From Amoebophrya sp. A120 (taxonomy: Eukaryota > Sar > Dinophyceae > Syndiniales > Amoebophryaceae), in the NCBI GenBank assembly GCA_905178155.1, contig CAJINV010000011.1, forward strand, positions 581,982-645,981: DNA of 64,000 nucleotides, written 5' to 3'. The notes under the pieces were generated by a model. It ran no database searches, was not told the origin of the DNA, and worked only from the letters and a program-made list of their open reading frames with translations. Below, piece after piece: positions 55,801 through 64,000 of the stretch (its first letter is position 1; each line of letters starts with the position of its first letter). The position numbers and the translations under genes are program-made.

Positions 55801-58234
55801 CAGTTTGGTGCAGTCGGAACAGAAGTACACCACGCTGACAAAGTTTATCGCAAGCAAAAAGTGTTACTGTTACACGCATAGCCTTCTACTATGCAGGGAA
55901 AGCAAGACAGACAACCTCTGTCATGCCGGATATGCATACACACCTTGTTTCGTACGTGTTTTATTCCGGTAGGATTTCTGCAACGCAAGTTTTCTGCCTC
56001 AGGCAGAGAACAAATTTGTGTTGCTGAATTGGCAACAAATGTGTAACTGTCAACACTTTTTCCGTGTGACAAAGTTTCTCGCGACCTTGCTGGAGAGGGA
56101 AAAGCTCCGGCTGCCCCCTGCCTTAGCGGATGTGGCCGCGGGGGTGAAGACGACCGAGGAGTTGCCGTTGCCCACCGTTCTATTACACTGCATCAACGCG
56201 GCACACTTCACGAGCTTGTTGGAACGGAAGAAGGGCTTCGGGAAGGAGAAAAGGGGATTGCTGGACCTCGATTATGGCCGCCGCGCGGGGGAGAAGAAAG
56301 ACGAAGAAATATTAAACGACGTCCTCCTTGGTGCATCGGAACCAGCTGCAAATGCAGGGTCGTTGAAAACAAGCACGCGGTCAAACTCAACATCCGTGAG
56401 GAGCAATAAGCTACTTGGAGAGCCGCGCGGTGGAGCAGGTCCTCCGGCTGCGAGTGCATCGACAAGTGTGGTTGAGCGACGTGGTGAACAAAAATCCGCA
56501 AGAAGCTGCTGCCCTGAGCATGATGGTGAATCGAATGAAGGCATCGTGAAGGGCGCGCTGGAGCTGGCAACGAAGATAAAGACTACGAATCACAATGCTA
56601 GTACGTGGAATTATAACGCGCAAGCAGGAACTACAGTGGCAAGCTACACGGAAGACGCAGTACAAAATTCGGCGCAACATCAAGAAGTAGACTCCACCCG
56701 CCGCCGCCGCACGTCGAGCTTGGAGGCAGCGGAGAAAAGCATACTCTCTAGCAGCGTGGGGACCACGCCGGTGAAAAAGCGCAATGCTTCTACTGCCGAA
56801 GAGGAAAAAATCAAGCGCGATGAGCAGAACGAAAGCGCGGCTGGAAGCGCTGGCGGAGCTGCTGCTTCGAGCTCAAGCAAGTGGCTGGCGAGTGTGCAGA
56901 ACCGGATGAGCAATAAGAGAAAAAGATCTTTGTCCAGCGAAAGCGAGAAGAGCTTCCAGCCGAAGGAACTTTCGTCGGCACTTCAGACGAAGGTTTTGGG
57001 TGCGCGGAAGTCCTCCCCGAAGTTCACCATTGAAGAAGGTCAGTCCTATCCCAGTGCAGCTTCGGAAAGCGACAGAGAAATAAAGCCAGTCAAGGAAAAG
57101 AAGAAAGTGAAATATTATGACAAATCCAAGAAAGAAAAAAAGAAGAAAAAAGCACGGAAGGAAAGAAAAGCGAACAGCGATGGTGAAAAAAGTGACGTCC
57201 TCGAGGAGGTCTCTTTTGACCAACGGCCCGGGCATCTCAAGCTCATGAAGGGCGTAACCCTCAAAGAGCAGAGAGGGAAAAAGATAGAGGAGCAGCGTGA
57301 GGGTGGTGCCCAATCGAAATCCACCTCCGCTACGGAAGGTGGTGCTAAAGCCTATCCCTTTTTCGCCGGTGCAGCAGCTGCAGCAAGAACGACGACTAAA
57401 TCTAATGTTGTCCTCCCGAAGAAGATTTCCCCCCGGCGACAGGCGCAATACGACCGCGACTACCAGGAATTACTACACCTCCGGGAGCAGAACCGCTGTG
57501 AGAATGCGGGCACCCGCCGCTTGGACGAGATTTACCAGGAAGAGAAGGAGGCGCGACAAAGGTTAGAATTGCAGAAGAAGGAAGAAGAGGCACAGAGGCG
57601 GAAGGCAGCACAGGAAGAGAAGTTGAAAAAACTGAGGTACGTCGAAAAGCTGCAGCAGAGCTACCAAAATAACGCGGGCGATGGGAAAATAAATGGGCTG
57701 CTGCTGGAAGAAGCTGGCGAGGCGAGATGTATTTCGCAGCGCAACCCCGGGATGCTGACGCAGAGGAACCCGGCGTCTCTCTCGCAGAGAATTGCAAATC
57801 CGCTGTTGTTAACCACGCCGTCGCCAGAAGTGAATGCAAAAAACACTACTGCGTGTTCTTCTACCGGGGTGGATTTCTATCGGAAATTCTGCCGCGGTGC
57901 GGCAGTGGATTATGGATTGCAAAAATGTCTGGGTGTGGATGATTGCAACTTGTCATGCTAAATCTGAATCAGGCAAAAAACTGTGTCGCATGGTTGCCAA
58001 AAGTTGTGCACCTCTGATCTAATCGAGAGGCAGTTTCTCATGCAGGATAGGCATTCGAAAGGTCCCACAGAATCTGTCATGCTATGTCCTACACACCAGA
58101 CCTCATGGGTCACGGAGAACCTGCATGACAAATCTGGCAATCTTCCAGACCCAGACATTTTTGCAAACCATATGGATCTGAAACCTGCAAAAGGGAAATG
58201 CATCCTCAAGCCAGGACCGAACGGCAGGAGGTAA
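49874..58234 (+). CDS. G10: unknown large protein, 1653 aa, 14 exons
   Basis: Exons: 49874-50033, 50190-50246, 50573-50599, 50949-51328, 51642-52021, 52197-52690, 53119-53157, 53384-53451, 53635-53973, 54122-54977, 55304-55389, 55661-55846, 56078-57910, 58178-58234; 1654 codons. No family recognised. The first 1000 residues look folded (YIYLLNYETCFRPRNLV, FEYFLYFDGHRYCIQAAN, DLPWWAPRTQWRELLG). The rest is Ser-rich and disordered, then a Lys-rich block (KSKKEKKKKKARKERK, about 57115-57170) that could be a nuclear localisation signal, then a Glu/Arg coiled coil (about 57430-57665). Twelve IEs plus one GT-AG intron. Start ATG at 49874 follows an in-frame stop; upstream exons are possible. Confidence 0.8.
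50034..50184. mobile_element. Family F introner in G10
   Basis: 151 bp. DR GGAGG at 50029-50033 and 50185-50189. Excision joins RLPKQE-GPWDDA. Confidence 0.92.
50247..50566. mobile_element. Family C introner in G10
   Basis: 320 bp. DR ACCACG at 50241-50246 and 50567-50572. Excision joins MDDHV-RLMNQN. The next exon is 27 nt. Confidence 0.92.
50600..50944. mobile_element. Family D introner in G10
   Basis: 345 bp. DR CACG at 50596-50599 and 50945-50948. Excision joins NQNAH-VEFTEP. Confidence 0.88.
51329..51636. mobile_element. Family D variant introner in G10
   Basis: 308 bp, arms GTGAAAAATGCCCCCACCCC-like, a diverged D type. DR TGGCG at 51324-51328 and 51637-51641. Excision joins ARKLA-KGKFGD. 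Confidence 0.9.
52022..52191. mobile_element. Family F introner in G10
   Basis: 170 bp with a worn left arm. DR TCTGA at 52017-52021 and 52192-52196. Excision joins FFLRSD-QVLQLV. Confidence 0.9.
52691..53113. mobile_element. Family D introner in G10 carrying extra sequence
   Basis: 423 bp. DR CTGTG at 52686-52690 and 53114-53118. Excision joins TKEIC-VAMKAA. The right arm region starts twice: GCATGACAACTATGGGG occurs near 52930 and again near 53078, flanking about 130 bp of unrelated DNA. Confidence 0.88.
53158..53378. mobile_element. Family G introner in G10
   Basis: 221 bp. DR GGTAA at 53153-53157 and 53379-53383. Excision joins AEKYGV-NARPYC. Here the repeat happens to allow GT-AG borders (G|GTAA ... 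ATAG|GTAA). Confidence 0.92.
53452..53634 (+). other. Ordinary GT-AG intron of G10
   Basis: 183 bp, begins GTATAAAAGG after LPQK and ends CTTCTCCAG before NLFVSPE. Phase 0 on both sides. No TIRs. Confidence 0.8.
53974..54119. mobile_element. Family F introner in G10
   Basis: 146 bp. DR reduced to AA (53972-53973 and 54120-54121). Excision joins LDEEK-EPWINN. Confidence 0.82.
54978..55299. mobile_element. Family C introner in G10
   Basis: 322 bp. DR GAGC at 54974-54977 and 55300-55303. Excision joins NFVAE-QLARKK. Confidence 0.88.
55390..55656. mobile_element. Family A introner in G10
   Basis: 267 bp. DR CGCG at 55386-55389 and 55657-55660. Excision joins LLGDA-VLRFFT. Confidence 0.9.
55847..56068. 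mobile_element. Family G introner in G10
   Basis: 222 bp. DR ACAAAGTTT (9 bp, the longest seen) at 55838-55846 and 56069-56077. Excision joins TTLTKF-LATLLE. Confidence 0.92.
57911..58173. mobile_element. Family A introner in G10
   Basis: 263 bp, A1 subtype in sense orientation. DR GGAT at 57907-57910 and 58174-58177. Excision joins RGAAVD-LKPAKG, leading to the stop 18 codons on. Confidence 0.9.
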
Positions 58235-59357
58235 TTTTTCGAAAAATTGACGTGTGGCTGGTATTGTTTACATTGGAATCACCTTGCACAGAATAAAATT
58301 ACTATACTAGCGACATTTTTTCACATGATCTACGCGTGACGTGTGACATAAACGATGACAGCAAGTACATGCCGTGTAATTGTGCAGCATGGGTGCATTG
58401 TCCCTATCTGATTTGATAATCAGATCACGCTAATACGCCCTGACGCATCATTCATAAGTAAACATATTTTGCAAAGAGCGGTTTCCTAAACTCTGCATCA
58501 CGAGGGGACGACAGTTGCAATGGATCGCACCTGAAGGACCAGGTTTTATTTCTTCCAAGGATCAAACATAATTTCGGAGCCCTTGCTTCCGCAAATATTT
58601 ATCGTGTTGCAAAATTTGATTTTGTTTTTGTCCTACTGGTTTTTTTTGATACGTAAAAAACAGCTGAATTTCTTGAAGCGTAGTATAATCTGTCGATTCC
58701 ATGACCCGATAGAAAAAAGTTTATCCAGTCGGTGCCATACGTCTTCCAAACCGAAAGTAGATGAACAGAGTGAACACAAACTTCGGTCGTGTGAAACACG
58801 CTCAAATAAGGCCGCCATTCGGTAACATGAGAGCCCACTGTTTCTTTTGTCTTTGCAAATCGTTTCTGTGCGTCGCACTGACGCAGCAAACCGTTTTCCA
58901 TGTCGTTCAAAAATTACTTCCAGGGAACCCCTTTTTGTGGACATTTTTCTTGTACCCTCCCAGTCAGATGAAAATTGAACAAATGCATGCGCGTTCATAG
59001 TGGCACATTTGCTTTGCTCTTGCCAAATCGCATTTACGGTTTCCAGTGACGCGACCTACCATATTACACCAATAGATCCCGCCGCGGTCGTTCTTTTTTT
59101 TTTGCGACAATAAGAAAGCGCGCAGTGTATGTGCCAGGCAATAACGGATTTTAAGCTCGCTCTGTAGAGGAATGTGTGACGTTGAAATTATGCCGTTGAG
59201 CCGCGCTCCCCCGGATCGCGTAACTACACTCGCGCGCCGCCGAGCTGCTCCCGTATAGGAAGCGGCGCCACAGCGACCATTGGTTTTCAGGATAAAAAAG
59301 CCATACTTCGGGAACTGCGGTATACTCGTTCGTACTAGTTCGCGGCCGTGTGACATA
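58235..59357. other. Intergenic between G10 and G11
   Basis: About 1.1 kb, AT-rich, no supported gene or repeat recognised. The open frame of G11 stays open upstream to an ATG at 59280, so the start could lie there. Confidence 0.45.
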
Positions 59358-62300
59358 ATGTCTACTCCGGAGATCATTGGCCCCGCCGCTGGTGCTACAA
59401 CCCGGTCACAGGAGAACGAGGACTCGAAAATCCTCTGTGAGCCGGTTCCTGACGAGGAGGATGTGTCCACCGAAGTCCCCTCCCTGGTCCCCGACGAGGA
59501 CGAGCTTCCGCCGCTGCGGCGACGCACCAGCGAGTTTTCGCGGTCGATGTCCAAGGATTTTCCGGCGGTCACCGTGCATATTTTACCGGAGAAAGCGCAG
59601 ATATTTTCCCTCTTCGAGTGCCACGAGGTGTACACTATGGGGCGGGACATGCTAAACGAGCAGGCAGACAGAAGAGATAAAAAACCGAGTTCAACAACAA
59701 CATCTGGGCGGTCATCCTCGTCTTCCAAAGGCATAAGAACAACTTTGCAGCAACTCGGGAATTATCCTGTGCAAAAGTATCGTATTCGTATTGCAGTCAT
59801 GCATTACAAATCTTTTTCTTAGGGTAAATCCGCATTACAAATTTTATTTCTCATGCTGAGGAAATTTGTAATGCATTTATACGAGTGCGATACTTTTGGA
59901 GTTCATAGAAATCAGCTTTTAAGCCTGAGCAGGAGCGCCATGGAGCACCGGAGTAAGCTTCGGAATCTCTCTTATCAAATGTAAAAATGTCTGGGTCTGG
60001 AAGATTGCAACTTGTCATGCTGAATCTGGATCATGCAAAAATTTGTGTTGCATGATTACCAAAAGATGGCCACTTTTGACCAGTTTGGCAGCGAGTTTCT
60101 CATGCAGAATAGGCATGATAGACACCTCACAGCGTTTGTCATGCTAGGTGCTGCATTCCAGGCCCCATGGGTCATGGAAAAACTGCATCACAAATCTTGC
60201 ATTCTTCCAGACCCAGACATTTTTACAGTTGATATCTCTAGTCCCGATCAAAAGACCAGAGATAGCGCATCAAGCAGTACCGCCCTAAATTCAAGTACTG
60301 TCCCCGATGGACCCGGCTCCGGCACGACAAGCAGCAGTACGACCGCTACTACAGCTTCCACCTCGTTTCAGTTTCTGCACTACGCGCACTATTTCCGGGC
60401 GCATTTTCTCTCCTGTTCCGCGGTGTCCCACCCGTGCAAAACTATCATCACCGCGTTTCTGATCCTCCTCTACACGGTCATCGCCTACATTCCGTTCGGC
60501 GTGGGGAAAAAGTTCGTGACCACGATGACGCCCTACACGCTCCCCCCGATGATGGGATCGCTGGACGCGCGGATGTACGCATTCTGCAAATATGTCTTGG
60601 TCGGGAAGATGAGTGCGATACTTGTCCTATGCTGGTGTGGCATGACGCTGCGCTCTGTATTGCGTGGCCACGATGAAGAGCTCCTCCCGTCTGTCATGTA
60701 AGAACGCTGTTTCTCATGCGGGCTACGCAAGAACACAGAGCCACGGAAAAACCTGTCTTGCTTCGCGGTGCATTGCAGTGTGCTATGCTATTCGCTGACA
60801 TGCATTACAACTTTCCAGGCCCGGACATATTTGCACTCGATAGGATGTGCCGGGTGCGGGCGGAGTTGCTGAAGAACGCCCACGGGACGGTGTTGGACTT
60901 CGGCGCGGGGTCCGGTGTGTACATGAAGTACTGTTTTCCGAAAACGGAGAAAAACCAGTTCGGGCAGGACGGGAACAAGGCGAATTTCGTCCACAAGTAC
61001 ATCGCGCTCGAACCCAATTTGGAAATCGCCGCGCAGTTGAAGAGGCAGTCGGAGAAACTGATCCGCGAGTGCGAGGAGCTCCTGGGGCCGCAACGAGCGG
61101 TGTCCATGCCGGCGAAGGCGGTGTCCAGCATCCCGCCGGCTGGAAAAAGACTCGGAGTTGTCGCAGACGATATTTCGACCGGGGTTGCGAAAGTGGACAC
61201 CATCACATCATCTTCACCACCATCAGAGTTAGAAAGGGCAGCAGAAGGTGAAGGAGCGCATCTTCATGAGAAAAATAAATTTTCCATTCCACCGCGCAAG
61301 AGCTCGGACCCGGAGCTGTTTGGAGGTTCATTCGGAAGTCATTTTTTACCCTCGAGAAGAACCCTGCTGTCCGAAACGGAAACTCCCTCGTCCCCTACCT
61401 CTTCCGCCTGTTCACCGAAGCTGCCCAACGCGACGGCGCTCCGCCGCACCATCACCGAGAGCACCACGGCGAGCAGCACGGATTTTTCGCTTCCGAAACT
61501 CCAGAAACCCCGGCCAAGCTCATTCTCGGTTCAAACCGAGGATTTGTTTCCTACAACGCACGATGTCAGCGACGTAGAGGAGGAGGAGCCACTTTTGTTC
61601 CGGACGGATAGCGTTTCCTCGTGGAATAAAGTCACTAGTGGCCGGGGTGGCAGAAGTAGTCCACCCGCAGGAGCAGCTCCTGCAAGCCCGATCCAAGATC
61701 AGTACGGCATTCAAAAATCTAACAATCCGATGAAGCTCGAGCGGACGACGAGTGCTGTGAGTTCGTCGTCCACGACGATTCGAAGACGCGTTTCCACAAC
61801 GTCCAGCCGGGCGACGGCACCAGAAGACTACGCTCTGGACGACGAAATGGTGGCCGGCGGCGTGGACGAGAAGGAGGACTTCTACCCGCGAAAAGAACAA
61901 CATCAGCTCGATTTATTTGAAAACAGCAACAATGATGAAAACGTGCAAAACGACAAGAATTATGATCCGAGGGCGTACAATAGGAGTATGTTTGAGGAAA
62001 ATAAGAATATCAAATCCAACTCCAACACCTTCACTACCTCCCTCGGCACCTTTCCGCGCCGGAGGATGCTGAAACACATCCCGGAGGTCGAAGTTGTCAC
62101 GGAATACCTGCAAGAGTACGCGAAGCGGATCCCGGAGAACAGTATCGACTACATTTTACTGGGCAACGCGCTCTGCATGGTAGACGACGTGGAGAAAATT
62201 TTGCAAGATTTGAAACGGTTGCTCAAACCGGAGACGGGCCGGATTTTCTTCTCCGAGCACGTGGCGGCGCTCCCGCGGAACTCCTGGCGCCGGAAGCGCC

Positions 62301-62482
62301 AGGACTGGCTCAACCCGTGGTGGGCGCGGGTCAGCGACGGCTGCAACTGCAACCGGGACTCGCTGTCCAGCATGGCAAGCGTGTTCGGGAAGGATTTCGA
62401 CCTCGTCAGTTTTGAGATTGACAGCTGCGGTACGTGTCCCTGGAACGCTTTGTTTCAGGTAGGATTGGGGCGGAAGAAGTAG
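59358..62482 (+). CDS. G11: METTL7-like SAM-dependent methyltransferase with large disordered insert, 811 aa, 4 exons
   Basis: Exons 59358-59762, 59913-59972, 60240-60575 and 60848-62482; 812 codons. An N-terminal disordered region is followed by a hydrophobic anchor (TIITAFLILLYTVIAYIPFG, about residues 217-236). The SAM-binding motif I is VLDFGAGSG near residue 282, then YIALEPNLEIAAQLKRQ (motif II). An insert of over 300 low-complexity residues follows. The fold then resumes with SIDYILLGNALCMVDDVEKI, LKPETGRIFFSEHVAA and W...DWLNPWWARVSDGCNCNRDS. The pairing of EHVAA with the NPWW...DGCN..R block is characteristic of the METTL7 / thiol S-methyltransferase group, ER- or lipid-droplet-anchored in animals. 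Thiol methylation is inferred from that resemblance. All three introns are IEs. An alternative start is the in-frame ATG at 59280. Confidence 0.85.
59763..59909. mobile_element. Family F introner in G11
   Basis: 147 bp. DR AAT at 59760-59762 and 59910-59912. Excision joins LQQLGN-QLLSLS. Other registers lead to an early stop. Confidence 0.82.
59973..60234. mobile_element. Family A introner in G11
   Basis: 262 bp, A1 subtype in sense orientation. DR TCTCT at 59968-59972 and 60235-60239. Excision joins KLRNLS-SPDQKT. Confidence 0.9.
60576..60842. mobile_element. Family A introner in G11
   Basis: 267 bp with worn arms. DR GGATG at 60571-60575 and 60843-60847. Excision joins SLDARM-CRVRAE, bringing the anchor next to the catalytic domain. 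Confidence 0.9.
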
Positions 62483-63368
62483 AAAGGTCGTGTGTAGGAA
62501 AAACTTGTTTATCCACATGGAGTAAGTAGTAGATGACAGTTTGTTGTATAGTGCTGTAAAAATCTTAGTCTACTCCGTGAAGGTCGTACCTACTACTAGG
62601 TCGTGCAGTTGTAGTTCCGCTCATGACGGAGATGTTGATATTAAGACTTTTTTGGATTGCAGATTGTAGGCCGTGTGGCCTCCGACGGGTCGTGCACGCG
62701 CTTACCTAAATGCCATCTTCATATTAGCACGCAGATGATCACGTCGCACACGAGTTTCAGCAAAGCACTAGTCGGTTAGACTGCTTGTTGGAGCGTGTGC
62801 AAGATCGAGTTTGTCCAAGAAGAGTACCGCTAAATGACTCTTCCATGATGTTTTCTTCGATTTACACTATGAAAAGCCTACCCAGCACCTCCTCAATTGT
62901 ATAATTTTTTTTGGAATATACGTAATGGCGCAAAAAAGTCCAGTGGTCCAAGACGGGAGGTTAATATTCCAATCTACCTAGTAGCGCACGACCTTATTTT
63001 CGTGAAGACGGTGGCCCCACACTATTACATTTGTTGGGAGATCATGAAACTGTTTCGAACTTTTAACTGTATTTGTTTTGGTTCAGGCGGTACAAAGCAA
63101 AAATGAATCCGTCTCGCAATACTGAGCAGCTGCAGAAGTAAAGCGGCAGTTTGTCCTCGTAGCCACCTCGAGCACGTGTTCCGGTCTCCTGTTGAAATCG
63201 TTTTTCCTCCAATTTTGTTTGAAAAGCCGCATCTTCCCTGCGCCAGAAGAATGTCGAGCGCTGAACTAGAATTGCGTATTTTCAATAGCACGTCGCAGCG
63301 GTTTGTAAATACTGTCTTACGATCCACCACTACATCAAAAAGAAAAAATCAAGAGGAATAAAAGGAGA
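62483..63368. other. Intergenic between G11 and G12
   Basis: About 0.9 kb, AT-rich, no supported gene. Nothing recognised. Confidence 0.45.
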
Positions 63369-63965
63369 ATGGCCTCGTCGTTCGCTTTCGGCGCCGCTTT
63401 CGCGTCCGTTTACTCTCTCGCACGGTACTCCAAGCACGTTGACCCTCCGGTAGACGATTGGAAGCATCACCACACCGGGCATGATCCAACCTCCGCGTCG
63501 GGATCATCTATTTCAAGCAGCTCTTCATCTAGAGCACCGTTGGCCCAGCCTCCTCCCGGGGCGGCGGTGAAGCATCCAGCACAATTCATGCCGTCCCAAG
63601 TACTCCGGCAACATCAACATCAACATCCCCGCGCCACCAAGTCGACCGCGGTGCGGTGGGCGCAGCTTCACCGCTTTTCCAAGCGTGTGTTTCTCTGCGG
63701 TGTTACGACGGGATTATTGCATTTTCTGTTCACGAAACGCTACCACTACTTCTCGTCCCTCGCGTTAGACCGCTTGAAGGACGACAAAGCCCTGATGAAC
63801 TTCGCCGATTTCGCCCCGCCCGTACCGGGGATGAAGCCGATTCCGGTGGAGGAGATGGGGGACGGGGAAACGCTGGAGGAAATTCAGGCGGAGGAGCAGC
63901 GCTTGTTAAAAGAGCTGGAACGGAACGACCGGGACAGGAAACGATTTGCGGTCTGGACGTCGTGA
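63369..63965 (+). CDS. G12: unknown small protein, 198 aa, single exon
   Basis: Uninterrupted frame from MASSFAFGAAFASVYSLARY to RKRFAVWTS. It has a short hydrophobic N-terminus, a Ser/Pro/His-rich disordered segment with HQHQH, one possible membrane segment around FLCGVTTGLLHFLF (residues about 117-130), and an acidic coiled C-terminus (EEIQAEEQRLLKELERNDRD). No family recognised. The size, single hydrophobic segment and charged tail would suit a small organelle membrane protein, but that is only a guess. No IE. Confidence 0.75.
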   Translation: MASSFAFGAAFASVYSLARYSKHVDPPVDDWKHHHTGHDPTSASGSSISSSSSSRAPLAQPPPGAAVKHPAQFMPSQVLRQHQHQHPRATKSTAVRWAQLHRFSKRVFLCGVTTGLLHFLFTKRYHYFSSLALDRLKDDKALMNFADFAPPVPGMKPIPVEEMGDGETLEEIQAEEQRLLKELERNDRDRKRFAVWTS

Positions 63966-64000
63966 AATTATTTGTTCCTCAGACGGCTGCTGGTGGGCAA

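Noticed and set aside
3494-60842. CRISPR-like arrays suggested by repeated, partly palindromic motifs
   Set aside because: The repeats are inverted ends of separate elements hundreds of bases to kilobases apart within eukaryotic genes, not regularly spaced direct repeats with spacers.
1-64000. Bacterial or viral origin of the window
   Set aside because: No operon layout, ribosome binding sites or phage genes; GT-AG introns, C2/DysF, RING-H2 and METTL7-type proteins indicate a nuclear eukaryotic genome.

Overview
The window is nuclear DNA from a eukaryote. Most genes are split by short elements with terminal inverted repeats (TIRs) that sit exactly where introns belong. My best guess is a parasitic dinoflagellate of the Amoebophrya (Syndiniales) type, because TIR-bearing 'introner elements' with non-GT-AG borders have been described there; this attribution is from memory and was not searched. 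Supporting signs are long one-direction gene runs, short gene spacing, and few ordinary spliceosomal introns (three clear ones and one candidate).

Layout. Genes G1 to G9 (3.2-46.5 kb) all lie on the minus strand. G10 to G12 (49.9-64 kb) all lie on the plus strand. The divergent strand switch at 46.5-49.9 kb is filled with satellites. G1: unknown 773-aa protein, with the 5' end of a tandem paralogue at the left window edge. G2: RING-H2 protein. G3, G4, G5: unknown. G6: very large C2/dysferlin-domain multipass membrane protein. G7: long disordered protein that may be the N-terminal part of G6 (4011 aa if fused). G8: secreted protein of unknown function. G9: NAD(P)-type aldehyde dehydrogenase. 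G10: unknown 1653-aa protein. G11: METTL7-like methyltransferase. G12: small unknown membrane protein.

Introner elements (IEs). I find 61 elements plus one relic, in 11 TIR families (named A to K here). Nearly all are 109-450 bp. All begin TATC/TATG-like, end GATA/CATA-like, and are flanked by direct repeats (DRs, usually 3-7 bp). Removing one element plus one DR copy restores the reading frame. I checked this by summing exons: the split gene models come out at 774, 887, 294, 342, 2733, 1277, 333, 485, 1654 and 812 codons, all whole numbers. The aldehyde dehydrogenase is the control: excision regenerates its textbook motifs. Sixty of the 61 elements lie in predicted genes. DRs are given on the plus strand; exon borders inside a DR are arbitrary.

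Other structure. A 1.57-kb hAT-like non-autonomous transposon with an 8-bp target duplication is nested inside one IE. Minisatellites lie at 1.1-1.6, 43.1-43.4 and 47.5-48.6 kb. Two segmental duplications are present. Because the IEs themselves carry ATGs, many long open frames start inside introns and are misleading as gene starts.
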